A stretch of 64,000 nucleotides of DNA from Competibacter_A sp002352125 (GTDB lineage Bacteria > Pseudomonadota > Gammaproteobacteria > Competibacterales > Competibacteraceae), in NCBI GenBank assembly GCA_035441325.1, contig DAOROA010000013.1, positions 1 through 64,000 of the forward strand, given 5' to 3'. How positions within the stretch are numbered: the stretch's first letter is position 1; each line of letters opens with the position of its first letter. The translations under genes and the position numbers were made by a program. The notes beneath the pieces were generated by a model. The model saw only the letters and a program-made list of their open reading frames with translations. It was not told the DNA's origin and searched no databases. Shown here one piece after another: positions 26,891 to 35,183 of this stretch.

Positions 26891-27219
26891 CCTGCTTACC
26901 TCTTTTCTAGTGTCGAAAACTGTAGAAACCGTTTTTGAAATGTATTTTTGCGATCGGCCCGCAATCACCAAGCACGGCACCGATCCACGACGATACCAGC
27001 CAAGAAACCGGCATACCACAAAAAAATTGCATGCCGCAAATATGAACGGCCGCAATAATATTGCGGTAGCGTACGTGATACGATCCGAATTGGACGTGAT
27101 CGATGATAGCCCGGCATGCCCACGGTGCCAAGGCGCCGCGATTTGGGATCGAACCCCGCTTTCCTTGTCGGTCGGGTCTCGCTAGAATGCGCGCCTTGCC
27201 GTATTCTCCTGGAGATTCC
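26891..27219. other. Divergent intergenic region between the binding-protein operon and rfaH-like gene
   Basis: These 329 nt contain no credible gene. The left two-thirds are AT-rich for this genome and should hold the promoter of the leftward binding-protein/kinase set. They also contain a strong palindrome with an ops-like motif (annotated separately). The right part has a -10-like TAGAAT at 27183-27188, about 35 nt before the rfaH-like start, without a good -35. No riboswitch or small RNA was recognised. Confidence 0.6.
27050..27072 (+). promoter_or_regulatory. Palindrome plus ops-like motif
   Basis: CCGCAATA-A-TATTGCGG is a perfect 8-bp inverted repeat with a 1-nt centre (27050-27066). 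Its right arm runs into GCGGTAGCGT (27063-27072), which matches 10 positions of the enterobacterial ops element (GGCGGTAGCGT core) that recruits RfaH. It lies ~150 nt upstream of an RfaH-like gene on the same strand. It could be an operator for the divergent genes or a true ops site. The same 10-mer also occurs inside a coding region at 31670, so chance is possible. Confidence 0.4.
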
Positions 27220-27747
27220 GTGTCCGAAGGATCCAGCAATCAACCGATCACACTCTGGTTTGCGGTGTTCTGCAAACCGCGCCGGGAAATGGAGGGGGTC
27301 GAACAACTGGAGCGTCAGGGGTTCACGACCTTTCTGCCCCGGGTACGGTCGCGGCGACGCTTACGCGGTCAGTGGCAGGACATCGTAGAGCCCATGTTCC
27401 CCCGCTACCTTTTTCTTCGAGCCACGCCTGGTCACGACGATTTGCGGCCAGTGCGTTCGACCCGCGGCGTGATCGGCCTGGTGCGTTTCGGCGGCGAGCC
27501 GAAACCGGTCCCGGAAACGGTGATGGCCGAGCTGCACCGGCTTTGCGGGGAACAAGACGGTGTGCTGGCACTCCCGCCGCCGCTCGTTCCGGGCAGTTCA
27601 GTACGGATTCTGGAAGGGCCGTTTGCCGGCTGCGAAGGAGAACTACTGAGCCAAGACGGCAAGCGTCGAGCTCTGGTGCTGCTGGAGCTGCTCGGACGCT
27701 CGAACGCGATCCAACTACCGTTGGACGTGCTGGCGCCAGCAAATTGA
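27220..27747 (+). CDS. rfaH: RfaH-like NusG-family transcription antiterminator
   Basis: A 175-residue NusG paralogue. The NGN domain is at ~10-110 (WFAVFCKPRREMEGVEQLERQGF, FLPRVRSRRRL, EPMFPRYLFLRA, STRGVIGLVRFGG) and a C-terminal KOW domain at ~125-172 (PGSSVRILEGPFAGCEGELLSQDGKRRALVLLELLG). RfaH proteins travel with RNA polymerase on selected long operons (LPS, capsule, conjugation) after recruitment at ops sites. The GTG start at 27220 is fixed by GGAG 5 nt upstream; the Met 33 nt earlier has none. It lies 84 nt upstream of cysD. It is more divergent from general NusG, and no nusG-type neighbours (secE, rplK) are present. Confidence 0.87.
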   Translation: MSEGSSNQPITLWFAVFCKPRREMEGVEQLERQGFTTFLPRVRSRRRLRGQWQDIVEPMFPRYLFLRATPGHDDLRPVRSTRGVIGLVRFGGEPKPVPETVMAELHRLCGEQDGVLALPPPLVPGSSVRILEGPFAGCEGELLSQDGKRRALVLLELLGRSNAIQLPLDVLAPAN

Positions 27748-27831
27748 ACCATCGACACGTTTCACCCGCTCGCTCAGCGAGAATCCCGTTTCGGCATTTC
27801 GCCGGACCTTAGCTTTCCCGAATCCGCGCGC

Positions 27832-28740
27832 ATGGACCTTTATAGACCCACACACCTCAAACAGCTCGAAGCCGAGAGCATTCACATCATCCGCGAAGTG
27901 GCCGCCGAGTTCGAAAAACCGGTGATGCTGTACTCGATCGGCAAGGATTCCTCGGTGATGCTGCACTTGGCGCTGAAAGCCTTTTATCCCGGCAAGCCGC
28001 CGTTTCCGCTACTGCACGTCGATACGACCTGGAAGTTTCGGGAAATGATCCGTTTCCGCGACGAGCAGGCAAAACGGTTGGGGCTGGAATTGATCGTTCA
28101 CGTCAACGAAGAGGGCTTGCGTCAGGGGATCAACCCCTTCACCCATGGCTCGCGGGTCCATACCGACGTGATGAAAACCCAATCGTTGAAGCAAGCGTTG
28201 GATCTGCACGGCTTCGATGCGGCGTTCGGCGGTGCCCGCCGCGACGAGGAACGTTCGCGCGCCAAGGAACGGGTTTATTCTTTCCGCGACCGCAACCATC
28301 GCTGGGATCCGAAAAACCAGCGCCCCGAGCTGTGGAATCTGTATAACGGCCGGGTTCGCAAGGGGGAAAGCATCCGGGTATTTCCGCTATCCAACTGGAC
28401 CGAGCTGGATGTCTGGCAATACATCCACATCGAAAACATTCCCATCGTACCGCTCTATCTGGCGGCCGAACGGCCAGTGGTGGAACGGGACGGGACGCTG
28501 ATCATGGTGGACGACGAGCGGATGCCGCTGGAACCGGGCGAAACGCCGAAATTGGAGTGGGTGCGATTCCGTACTTTGGGCTGCTATCCCCTGACCGGCG
28601 CCGTCCGCTCCAAAGCCACCACTTTGCCGGAGATCATTCAGGAAATGCTGTTGACCCGTCATTCGGAACGCCAGGGCCGGCTCATCGATCACGACGCCGC
28701 CGGTTCGATGGAAGAGAAAAAACGGCAGGGGTATTTCTGA
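27832..28740 (+). CDS. cysD: Sulfate adenylyltransferase subunit 2
   Basis: The catalytic subunit of ATP sulfurylase, making adenosine 5'-phosphosulfate (APS) from sulfate and ATP. The 302-residue product has the PP-loop SIGKDSSVMLHLA near residue 40, the PAPS-reductase-like fold with FGGARRDEERSRAKER, and the C-terminal FRTLGCYPLTGAV. Its length equals E. coli CysD (302). It is followed after one base by cysNC, whose GTPase domain powers the reaction. The ribosome site is weak. Confidence 0.97.
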   Translation: MDLYRPTHLKQLEAESIHIIREVAAEFEKPVMLYSIGKDSSVMLHLALKAFYPGKPPFPLLHVDTTWKFREMIRFRDEQAKRLGLELIVHVNEEGLRQGINPFTHGSRVHTDVMKTQSLKQALDLHGFDAAFGGARRDEERSRAKERVYSFRDRNHRWDPKNQRPELWNLYNGRVRKGESIRVFPLSNWTELDVWQYIHIENIPIVPLYLAAERPVVERDGTLIMVDDERMPLEPGETPKLEWVRFRTLGCYPLTGAVRSKATTLPEIIQEMLLTRHSERQGRLIDHDAAGSMEEKKRQGYF

Positions 28741-28741
28741 T

Positions 28742-30664
28742 ATGTCTCACGCTTCTCCGCTGATCGAGCAAGATATTGCCGCCTATCTGGAATCCCACGA
28801 GCACAAGGATCTGCTGCGCTTCATCACCTGCGGCAGCGTCGACGACGGCAAGAGCACGCTGATCGGTCGGCTGCTGTACGATACGCAGTTGATCTACGAA
28901 GACCAGCTCGCCGCCGTGCGTCGCGACACCGTCAAATACGGCACTACCGGCGAAGAGCTGGATTTGGCGCTGCTGGTAGATGGCTTGCAGGCGGAACGGG
29001 AACAAGGCATCACCATCGATGTCGCCTACCGCTACTTTTCCACCGAAAAACGCAAGTTCATCATCGCCGATACGCCCGGCCACGAGCAGTACACCCGCAA
29101 CATGGCCACTGGCGCTTCGACTGCTCAGTTGGCTATTTTGCTGGTGGATGCACGCAAAGGCGTACAGGTGCAGACCCGCCGCCACAGCTTCATCGTATCG
29201 CTGCTGGGCATTCGCCATCTAGTGCTGGCGATCAACAAGATGGATTTAGTCGGTTTCGACTCGAACGTCTTCGAGCGAATTCGCGAGGATTATCTGGAGT
29301 TCGTCGACAAGTTAGGCGTGCGGGACGTGCGCTGCGTGCCGGTCTCGGCGTTGCGCGGCGACAACGTGGTGCAAGCGTCGACCAGCATGCCTTGGTACGA
29401 GGGACCAACCCTATTGCAACTGCTCGAAGAGGTGGAAGTCGCCGCTGACCGCAACCTGCGCGATTTCCGTTTTCCGGTGCAATACGTCAACCGGCCGAAC
29501 CTGGATTTTCGCGGTTTTTGCGGCACCATCGCCGCCGGCATGGTGCGGTTAGGCGATCCGGTGGTAGCGCTCCCCTCGGGCCGGCGCAGCCAGGTAGCAA
29601 GCATCGTCACTTTCGACGGCGAGCTGAACGAAGCGTTCGCCGGCCAAGCGGTCACCTTGACCTTGGCCGACGAAATCGATGTCAGTCGCGGCGATTTGCT
29701 GGTTCACCCGGACCAGTTGTCGCCGGTCGCCGAGGTATTCGACGCCCGGGTGGTATGGATGGCGGACTCGCCGATGCTACCGGGACGCCAATATGACCTA
29801 AAGCTGGGTACGCGGCTGCTGCCCGCCAATCCGACCTTGCTGCATCATCGAATCGACGTGAACACCCTGGAACACCAGCGCGCCGACGAGTTAGAGCTAA
29901 ACGAAATCGGCTATTGCCGCTTTGCGTTGAACCAGCCGGTACCGTTCGACTCCTACGAAGAAATTCCGGGCACTGGCGGATTTATCGTCATCGATCGGGT
30001 CAGCAATGCCACAGTCGGGGCGGGAATGATCGTCCGACCGGTCATGCAGCCCCTGGTGGACAAGTCGCGCAACGTTATCTGGCACGAGCACAAGGTGACC
30101 AAAACCCAACGGGCTAACCAGAAGGCGCAACGACCGTGCGTGATCTGGTTGACCGGACTGTCGGGATCGGGTAAATCGACTTTGGCCAACGCCTTGGAAC
30201 AACGCTTGTTGCAGCGTGGGTATCACAGCTACCTGCTGGATGGCGACAACATCCGCCACGGCCTCAATCAAGATTTAGGCTTTACCAGGGAAGACCGGAT
30301 CGAGAACATTCGCCGGATCGGCGAGGTGGCAACGTTGTTCGTCGATGCGGGACTGATCGTGATCACTGCCTTCATCTCGCCGTTTCGAGCCGACCGAAAG
30401 CTCGTCCGGAGCCTGGTGGCGGAGGGAGACTTCATCGAGGTCCATCTTCAGGCCTCACTGGAAGCCTGCGAGCAGCGCGACCCCAAAGGGGTATACGCCA
30501 AGGCACGCGCTGGCGTCATCCGCGATTTCACCGGCATCGATTCGCCTTACGAGCCGCCCGAACGGCCGGAGTTGGTACTCGATACCGAGCGGGAGTCGGT
30601 CGAAGCCTGCCTGGAGCGGCTGCTGGGCTATCTGAGCGAGCGGCGGATTCTGCGGGGAAACTAA
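28742..30664 (+). CDS. cysNC: Bifunctional sulfate adenylyltransferase subunit 1 / APS kinase (CysNC)
   Basis: A 640-residue fusion. Residues ~25-440 are the CysN GTPase, with P-loop G31SVDDGKST, switch D110TPGH and NKMD, and elongation-factor-like beta barrels. From ~465 the CysC APS kinase follows, with P-loop GLSGSGKST, DGDNIRHGLNQDLGF and the FISPFRADR region. Together with CysD it converts sulfate to APS and then PAPS, for assimilation or for sulfotransferases. The fused form is common outside the enterics. The nearest downstream gene (SDR) is unrelated. No PAPS reductase or sulfotransferase is present in the window. Confidence 0.96.
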   Translation: MSHASPLIEQDIAAYLESHEHKDLLRFITCGSVDDGKSTLIGRLLYDTQLIYEDQLAAVRRDTVKYGTTGEELDLALLVDGLQAEREQGITIDVAYRYFSTEKRKFIIADTPGHEQYTRNMATGASTAQLAILLVDARKGVQVQTRRHSFIVSLLGIRHLVLAINKMDLVGFDSNVFERIREDYLEFVDKLGVRDVRCVPVSALRGDNVVQASTSMPWYEGPTLLQLLEEVEVAADRNLRDFRFPVQYVNRPNLDFRGFCGTIAAGMVRLGDPVVALPSGRRSQVASIVTFDGELNEAFAGQAVTLTLADEIDVSRGDLLVHPDQLSPVAEVFDARVVWMADSPMLPGRQYDLKLGTRLLPANPTLLHHRIDVNTLEHQRADELELNEIGYCRFALNQPVPFDSYEEIPGTGGFIVIDRVSNATVGAGMIVRPVMQPLVDKSRNVIWHEHKVTKTQRANQKAQRPCVIWLTGLSGSGKSTLANALEQRLLQRGYHSYLLDGDNIRHGLNQDLGFTREDRIENIRRIGEVATLFVDAGLIVITAFISPFRADRKLVRSLVAEGDFIEVHLQASLEACEQRDPKGVYAKARAGVIRDFTGIDSPYEPPERPELVLDTERESVEACLERLLGYLSERRILRGN

Positions 30665-30722
30665 AAGCTTATACGCACACTCCCCTTTCCTTTTGCGACA
30701 GGGGATTCGGAGGAACATGACG

Positions 30723-31487
30723 ATGCCTCGGATCGCGTTTATCACTGGTACCACGTCCGGCTTCGGCGCTGCCTGCGCCCGCCTGTTCGCCGCCAACGGC
30801 TGGCACCTCATCCTCTGCGGCCGGCGGCGGGAGCGCCTGGATGCGCTGCGGGCCGAATTGGCCGCCACCGTTCCGGTTCACGCTTTTCCTCTCGACGTTC
30901 GCGATGAGGCCGCCGTCAACTCCGCCATCGCAAACTTGCCCGCCGAGTTCGCCGAGATCGACCTGCTGGTCAACAACGCCGGGTTGGCGCTCGGTCTGGA
31001 GCCGGCTCACCGCTGCGACATGGAAGACTGGCAGCGCATGGTAGATACCAATATCAAGGGATTGATGTATTGCACGCGGGCCATTCTGCCCGGCATGGTG
31101 ACACGCAATCGCGGCCATATCGTCAACATCGGCTCGGTGGCAGGTACCTATCCCTACCCAGGGGGCAACGTTTACGGGGCCACCAAGGCTTTCGTCAAAC
31201 AATTCTCGCTCAACTTGCGCGCCGATCTACTGGGAACACGGGTGAGAGTAACCAACATCGAACCAGGGCTATCGGAAAGCGAGTTTTCGCTGGTGCGTTT
31301 CAAGGGCGACGACGCCAAAGCCGCCCGGACCTACGAAGGCACGCAACCGCTCCGTCCGGAAGACATTGCCGACATCGTGTACTGGGCAGCGACTCGGCCG
31401 GCGCACGTCAATCTGAATAGCGTGGAAGTGATGCCGGTATGCCAAGCGTTCGCGCCGTTCACCATCAGCCGCGAAAACCGCGAGTAG
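30723..31487 (+). CDS. ydfG: YdfG-like short-chain dehydrogenase (3-hydroxy acid dehydrogenase)
   Basis: A 254-residue classical SDR. The cofactor motif is TGTTSGFG (9-15), with NNAG (84-87), Asn110, Ser138 and the catalytic Y151-GAT-K155. The run ALGLEPAHRCDMEDWQRMVDTN and SLNLRADLLGTRVRVTNIEPG closely follow E. coli YdfG, an NADP-dependent L-allo-threonine/3-hydroxypropionate dehydrogenase that also reduces malonic semialdehyde. I chose Met 30723, 9 nt after GGAGG; the Met at 30717 is only 3 nt from it. It stands 58 nt after cysNC and may be co-transcribed. Confidence 0.9.
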   Translation: MPRIAFITGTTSGFGAACARLFAANGWHLILCGRRRERLDALRAELAATVPVHAFPLDVRDEAAVNSAIANLPAEFAEIDLLVNNAGLALGLEPAHRCDMEDWQRMVDTNIKGLMYCTRAILPGMVTRNRGHIVNIGSVAGTYPYPGGNVYGATKAFVKQFSLNLRADLLGTRVRVTNIEPGLSESEFSLVRFKGDDAKAARTYEGTQPLRPEDIADIVYWAATRPAHVNLNSVEVMPVCQAFAPFTISRENRE

Positions 31488-31532
31488 CTGTGCAAACAGC
31501 GACTCTTGCAACACCGGTTTTCACCGATCCGT

Positions 31533-32423
31533 TTAACCCGCGAGCTCTGCCAGCAAGCCGGTCATCATGCGTTCGGCCTGAGCGCGGTAGCCGCCACCAA
31601 ACAAGTTGAGATGGTTAAGAATATGATACAGGTTATAGAGCGTTCGCCGCTGCGGATAGCCCGCTTCGAGCGGTAGCGTTTCCCGATAGGCCGCGTAAAA
31701 CCGCTCCGAAAAACCGCCGAACAATTCGGTCATCGCCAAATCGGTCTCGCGGTCGCCGTAATAGACCGCCGGATCGAAAATCGCCGGATCGCCATTCATC
31801 GTGCAACCGGCATTGCCGCTCCACAGATCGCCGTGCAACAAGGCTGGCGTGGGCCGATAACCGACGAACAGCCCATCCAGCCGCGCTCGCAACGCATCCC
31901 CTTGGCGCTGCAAAGCGCCGCCATAGCCGTTGGCGGCAGCCAAATCCAACTGGAAACCCAACCGCCGCTCGCGCCAGAACTCGACCCAATTATCGCAAGG
32001 TGCGTTAGGTTGAGGCGTGGAACCGATGGTGTTATCCCGATGCCAGCCGAAATAGGGTCGTGGCCGGTCGTGCAGCGCCGCCAACTGATGGCCTAGCATC
32101 TCCATCGTTTTCGGGCCGCCGCCGCCCAGCGGCAGATACTCCAACACCAAGTAGGATTGTTCTTTGGCGATACCGTGGCAAATCGGTTCGGGTACTCGTA
32201 CGGTCGCGGTCGCCGCCAGCTCCGCCAAGCCCGCCGCTTCGGCCTCGAACATCGACGAGGCGGCAACCTCGTTAAGCTTAACGAAATAGCTTCGCTCCCC
32301 ATCGCTCGCCCGCCAAGCCCGATTGATGCAACCGCCGCCGACCGGCCGACGCTGCCGAACGGTGAAAGCCTGACCGGTAACCGCGCCGACACGGCGTTCG
32401 ATGGCAATCCAGAAATCGTTCAT
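31533..32423 (-). CDS. Fructosamine kinase family protein
   Basis: A ~296-residue aminoglycoside-phosphotransferase-like small-molecule kinase, related to E. coli YniA and fructosamine-3-kinase. It shows PVGGGCINRAWRA, a nucleotide-binding Lys in YFVKLNE, the catalytic loop LLHGDLWSGN, and the metal-binding FDPAVYYGDRETDLAM. It probably phosphorylates glycated amines or sugars, so it may take part in protein deglycation; the substrate is inferred from the family only. The start is one of two adjacent ATG codons (32423 or 32426). It converges with ydfG. Confidence 0.85.
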   Translation of the reverse strand: MNDFWIAIERRVGAVTGQAFTVRQRRPVGGGCINRAWRASDGERSYFVKLNEVAASSMFEAEAAGLAELAATATVRVPEPICHGIAKEQSYLVLEYLPLGGGGPKTMEMLGHQLAALHDRPRPYFGWHRDNTIGSTPQPNAPCDNWVEFWRERRLGFQLDLAAANGYGGALQRQGDALRARLDGLFVGYRPTPALLHGDLWSGNAGCTMNGDPAIFDPAVYYGDRETDLAMTELFGGFSERFYAAYRETLPLEAGYPQRRTLYNLYHILNHLNLFGGGYRAQAERMMTGLLAELAG

Positions 32424-32497
32424 CATCCGCAAGGAAACCTGCTTCCTCTACCCCTCTCTCTCGCCAACCAGCGACGAGGGGACCGGTTACGGCATCC

Positions 32498-33289
32498 TCA
32501 TCGGCTTTTGGATCGAGTCGATAAACTCAAGTCTTTCGGCAACCGCACCTCCATCGCGATCGGCAAATGATCCGAATAAGTGTGATACAGCACCTCGACC
32601 CGTTCCACCGCGAGCGTCGGCGACACCAGAATGTGATCCAGTTGCCGGTCAGGCTGCCAACTGGGAAAGGTATAGAGTCCGGGAGCCGGTTCGCGCAGGC
32701 GTGCCGCCGCCAGCAACGCCGTCATCTCGGGGCTGTCCGAACCGCAATTAAGATCGCCCATCATGATCACATGACGGCAATCGCGCACCAATTCCACCAG
32801 AAATTCGATCTGCCGCAGCCGGCCACGCCGGCCCAACGCCATGTGCAAGATCAATACGTGCAAGGCATCCACGCCACCGCCAAAGCGAACTTCTAGCACT
32901 CCTCGGCCCGGTATCAGGCCCGGCAGTTTATGTTCCGTGATAGCAGAGGGTCGAATTCGGCTCAGCAGCGCGTTACTGTGTTGCGAAATCATGCCGATTT
33001 TTCGATTGGCCTGATTGAATACGTGCTTGAACCCCGCGGCGTCGGCCAAGTATTTCACCTGATTGACAAAGCCGCTGCGCAAACTGCCGGCGTCCACTTC
33101 CTGCAATCCCACGATATCGTAATCGGCCAAAACCCGGGCGATGCCGTCGAGGTTGGTCATCCGCGATGGCACGGGCACTAGATGCTTCCAACTACGGGTA
33201 AGATATTGAGAATAGTTACTGGTGGTCAGTCCGCTTTGAATGTTGTAGCTGAGCAACCGCAGCCGACGCGACTCGTTTCGCCCAGTCAT
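32498..33289 (-). CDS. Endonuclease/exonuclease/phosphatase family protein
   Basis: A 263-residue EEP-fold metal-dependent phosphoesterase: RLLSYNIQSG with metal-site Asn, VGLQEVDAG with the Glu ligand, MMGDLNCGSD, LDHILVS and the C-terminal catalytic YSDHLPI. The substrate may be nucleic acid or a small phosphoester. A GTG at 33322 overlapping the dsbA stop (GTGA) would add 11 residues and suggest coupling; the ATG at 33289 was preferred because it begins the conserved region. It is last in the resB-ccsA-dsbA run. I recall a similar dsbA-EEP pairing in Pseudomonas. Confidence 0.85.
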   Translation of the reverse strand: MTGRNESRRLRLLSYNIQSGLTTSNYSQYLTRSWKHLVPVPSRMTNLDGIARVLADYDIVGLQEVDAGSLRSGFVNQVKYLADAAGFKHVFNQANRKIGMISQHSNALLSRIRPSAITEHKLPGLIPGRGVLEVRFGGGVDALHVLILHMALGRRGRLRQIEFLVELVRDCRHVIMMGDLNCGSDSPEMTALLAAARLREPAPGLYTFPSWQPDRQLDHILVSPTLAVERVEVLYHTYSDHLPIAMEVRLPKDLSLSTRSKSR

Positions 33290-33318
33290 GATTCGTCGCC
33301 TTGGCTCGCCCCATTTGC

Positions 33319-33942
33319 TCACCGGGCAAGCAGAAAGTCCACCACTTCGAAAATGCGCGGAGAGCGCACATCGTACTGGCCGTTGACGATCACCGCCGGT
33401 ACGCCTCGCACCCCATAGCGTTGGGCCAATTGGTTGCCGCGACGCAGTTGGGTTTCGGTCTGGAAGGATTTATAAGCCTTGCGGAAGGCGTCTTGATCCA
33501 CCCCGTGCTCGGCGAAGAACGCCGCCAGTTCGTCCTCGCTGGCCAGCTTGCGCTTCTCCCGGTGAATGGCGTCGAACAACGGTTGGTGTACCTTGTCCAG
33601 TACCCCCAGCGCCTCGGCAGCGTAATAGGCGCGGGCACCCGGTTCCCAATTCGCGCCGAAAGAGGCCGGAATTCGCACGAATACCACATTGTCGGGCTTG
33701 TGCTTCAGCCACTCGCGCACGACCGGTTCCAGATCGTAGCAATGCGGACAGCCATACCAGAACAGCTCGACTACTTCCGGTTTATCAGGAACCGAGGTCG
33801 GCACCGGAGTCGGGAGCCGCACGTAATCCTTACCCTCCTGGAAAGGTGGCGGTGCTGCGGCAGGATCGGCGGCCCGGGCTACGGCAAAAGGCAACACGCA
33901 AGCCAACAGGATCGGCAGCAAACGCAAAAACGATTTCGGCAT
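33319..33942 (-). CDS. dsbA: Thiol:disulfide interchange protein DsbA
   Basis: A periplasmic oxidant that introduces disulfides into exported proteins. It has 207 residues with a signal peptide (1-24), a thioredoxin fold with active site C65PHC68 in ELFWYGCPHCYDLEP, a helical insertion, and the cis-Pro loop VRGVPAVIV. AAGGAAG lies 6 nt before the Met at 33942. It follows ccsA by 46 nt. Pairing disulfide formation with cytochrome c maturation makes sense, because apocytochrome CxxCH cysteines must be kept reduced for haem ligation. No dsbB is seen. Confidence 0.95.
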   Translation of the reverse strand: MPKSFLRLLPILLACVLPFAVARAADPAAAPPPFQEGKDYVRLPTPVPTSVPDKPEVVELFWYGCPHCYDLEPVVREWLKHKPDNVVFVRIPASFGANWEPGARAYYAAEALGVLDKVHQPLFDAIHREKRKLASEDELAAFFAEHGVDQDAFRKAYKSFQTETQLRRGNQLAQRYGVRGVPAVIVNGQYDVRSPRIFEVVDFLLAR

Positions 33943-33988
33943 GAACGGCTTCCTTCGATTCGACGAAAAACGGGAGGCGAGACTCTAG

Positions 33989-35167
33989 CTAGAGCGAGCC
34001 GTAGGAATGCAACCCGGACAAAAACATGTTGACGCCCAAAAAAGCGAACAGCGTCACGACCAAGCCAACGACGGCCCACCAAGCCATCGGTGCCCCACGC
34101 CAACCCTTGGTCAGCCGCAGGTGCAACCAAGCAGCGTAGTTCAACCAGACGATCAACGCCCAGGTTTCCTTGGGGTCCCAGGACCAGTAACCACCCCACG
34201 CTTCGGCCGCCCACAATGCCCCGAGGATCGTGGCAACGGTAAACGCGGCAAAACCCAAGGCGATGGCCTTGTACATTACCTCGTCCAGCAGTTCCAGCGG
34301 CGGCAGGACTCGCACCAACAAACCATCCGGGCGCCGGGTTTCCGCTCCAAGGCGCAACAGATAGGCCACACCCAGCATCGCCGCTAAGGCGAAGGCCCCA
34401 TAGCCGACGAAATTGGCCGGTACGTGGATCTTCATCCAATAGCTCTGCAACGCCGGGATCAAAGGCTGGATGTGATGGGCCTGGCGCTCGAAGGCGTACC
34501 ACAATAGAAACCCCACGGCTCCGCTGATGACCAGCAGAGCAAACCCTCCCATCGCGCGAGTACGGTGACGATCCTCGTAAAACAGATAGAGCAGCGCGGT
34601 GATCACCGCAAACAAGATAAACACTTCGTACAAGTTACTGACCGGGATATGACCGATGTCGGTGCCGAGCAAATACGATTCTCGCCAGCGCACCAGCAGA
34701 CCGGTCAAACCCATCGCTGTTGCGCACCAGGTCAGCGCGGTAGCGGTTTTACCGACGAATTCGGAACGGCCGAACAGTGCGGCGAAATACGCGACGGTCG
34801 CCAGCACGTACAAGCTGCTCATCCACATAAACGCCGCTTGGCTTTCCAGAAAATACTTGAGCAGGAAATCGCTTCGGCGCAGCTCGAAATCGGCTCCGTA
34901 ACGCCACAGCGCCATCGCGGCCAACAGCGCGACTGCCAGGGCAAACGGCCGGGCCGGCTTCCAATACCATCCCCACGCGATCAGCGCCAGGGTGCTCCCG
35001 ATCTGGATCGCCACCTCGTAGCCGTCCATGTACGACCGATACAGCCAATAAAGATAGATCGAGCCTGCCGCAGCCAGCAGACCCCAGAGCACATCCCAGA
35101 CGGTCGGCCGACGCCAACGAGACGGCCGATCCCATTGTTCCAGCATTGCCTCGCGCGTTACCGCCAT
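33989..35167 (-). CDS. ccsA: Cytochrome c biogenesis protein CcsA/CcsB (system II haem handler)
   Basis: A 392-residue polytopic inner-membrane protein. It holds the haem-handling WWD motif W324GGYWSWDPKETWAL and conserved His near 248 (KIHVPANF) and 349 (WLHLRL). With ResB it exports haem and ligates it to CxxCH motifs of apocytochromes in the periplasm (system II). It starts 16 nt after resB. The two c4-type cytochromes of this window are likely clients. Names for this family differ (CcsA or CcsB); no full CcmA-H set is present here. Confidence 0.93.
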   Translation of the reverse strand: MAVTREAMLEQWDRPSRWRRPTVWDVLWGLLAAAGSIYLYWLYRSYMDGYEVAIQIGSTLALIAWGWYWKPARPFALAVALLAAMALWRYGADFELRRSDFLLKYFLESQAAFMWMSSLYVLATVAYFAALFGRSEFVGKTATALTWCATAMGLTGLLVRWRESYLLGTDIGHIPVSNLYEVFILFAVITALLYLFYEDRHRTRAMGGFALLVISGAVGFLLWYAFERQAHHIQPLIPALQSYWMKIHVPANFVGYGAFALAAMLGVAYLLRLGAETRRPDGLLVRVLPPLELLDEVMYKAIALGFAAFTVATILGALWAAEAWGGYWSWDPKETWALIVWLNYAAWLHLRLTKGWRGAPMAWWAVVGLVVTLFAFLGVNMFLSGLHSYGSL

Positions 35168-35183
35168 CGTTGCTAAACCTCTC

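Noticed and set aside
27743..27760. GAACCATCGACACG just after the rfaH-like stop, identical to 14 nt of tRNA-Phe
   Set aside because: Too short to be an att duplicate, and no integrase or cloverleaf remnant is nearby; likely chance.
31670..31679. Second GCGGTAGCGT (ops-like) 10-mer
   Set aside because: It lies inside the fructosamine-kinase coding region, so it is treated as coincidence. It lowers confidence in the intergenic match.
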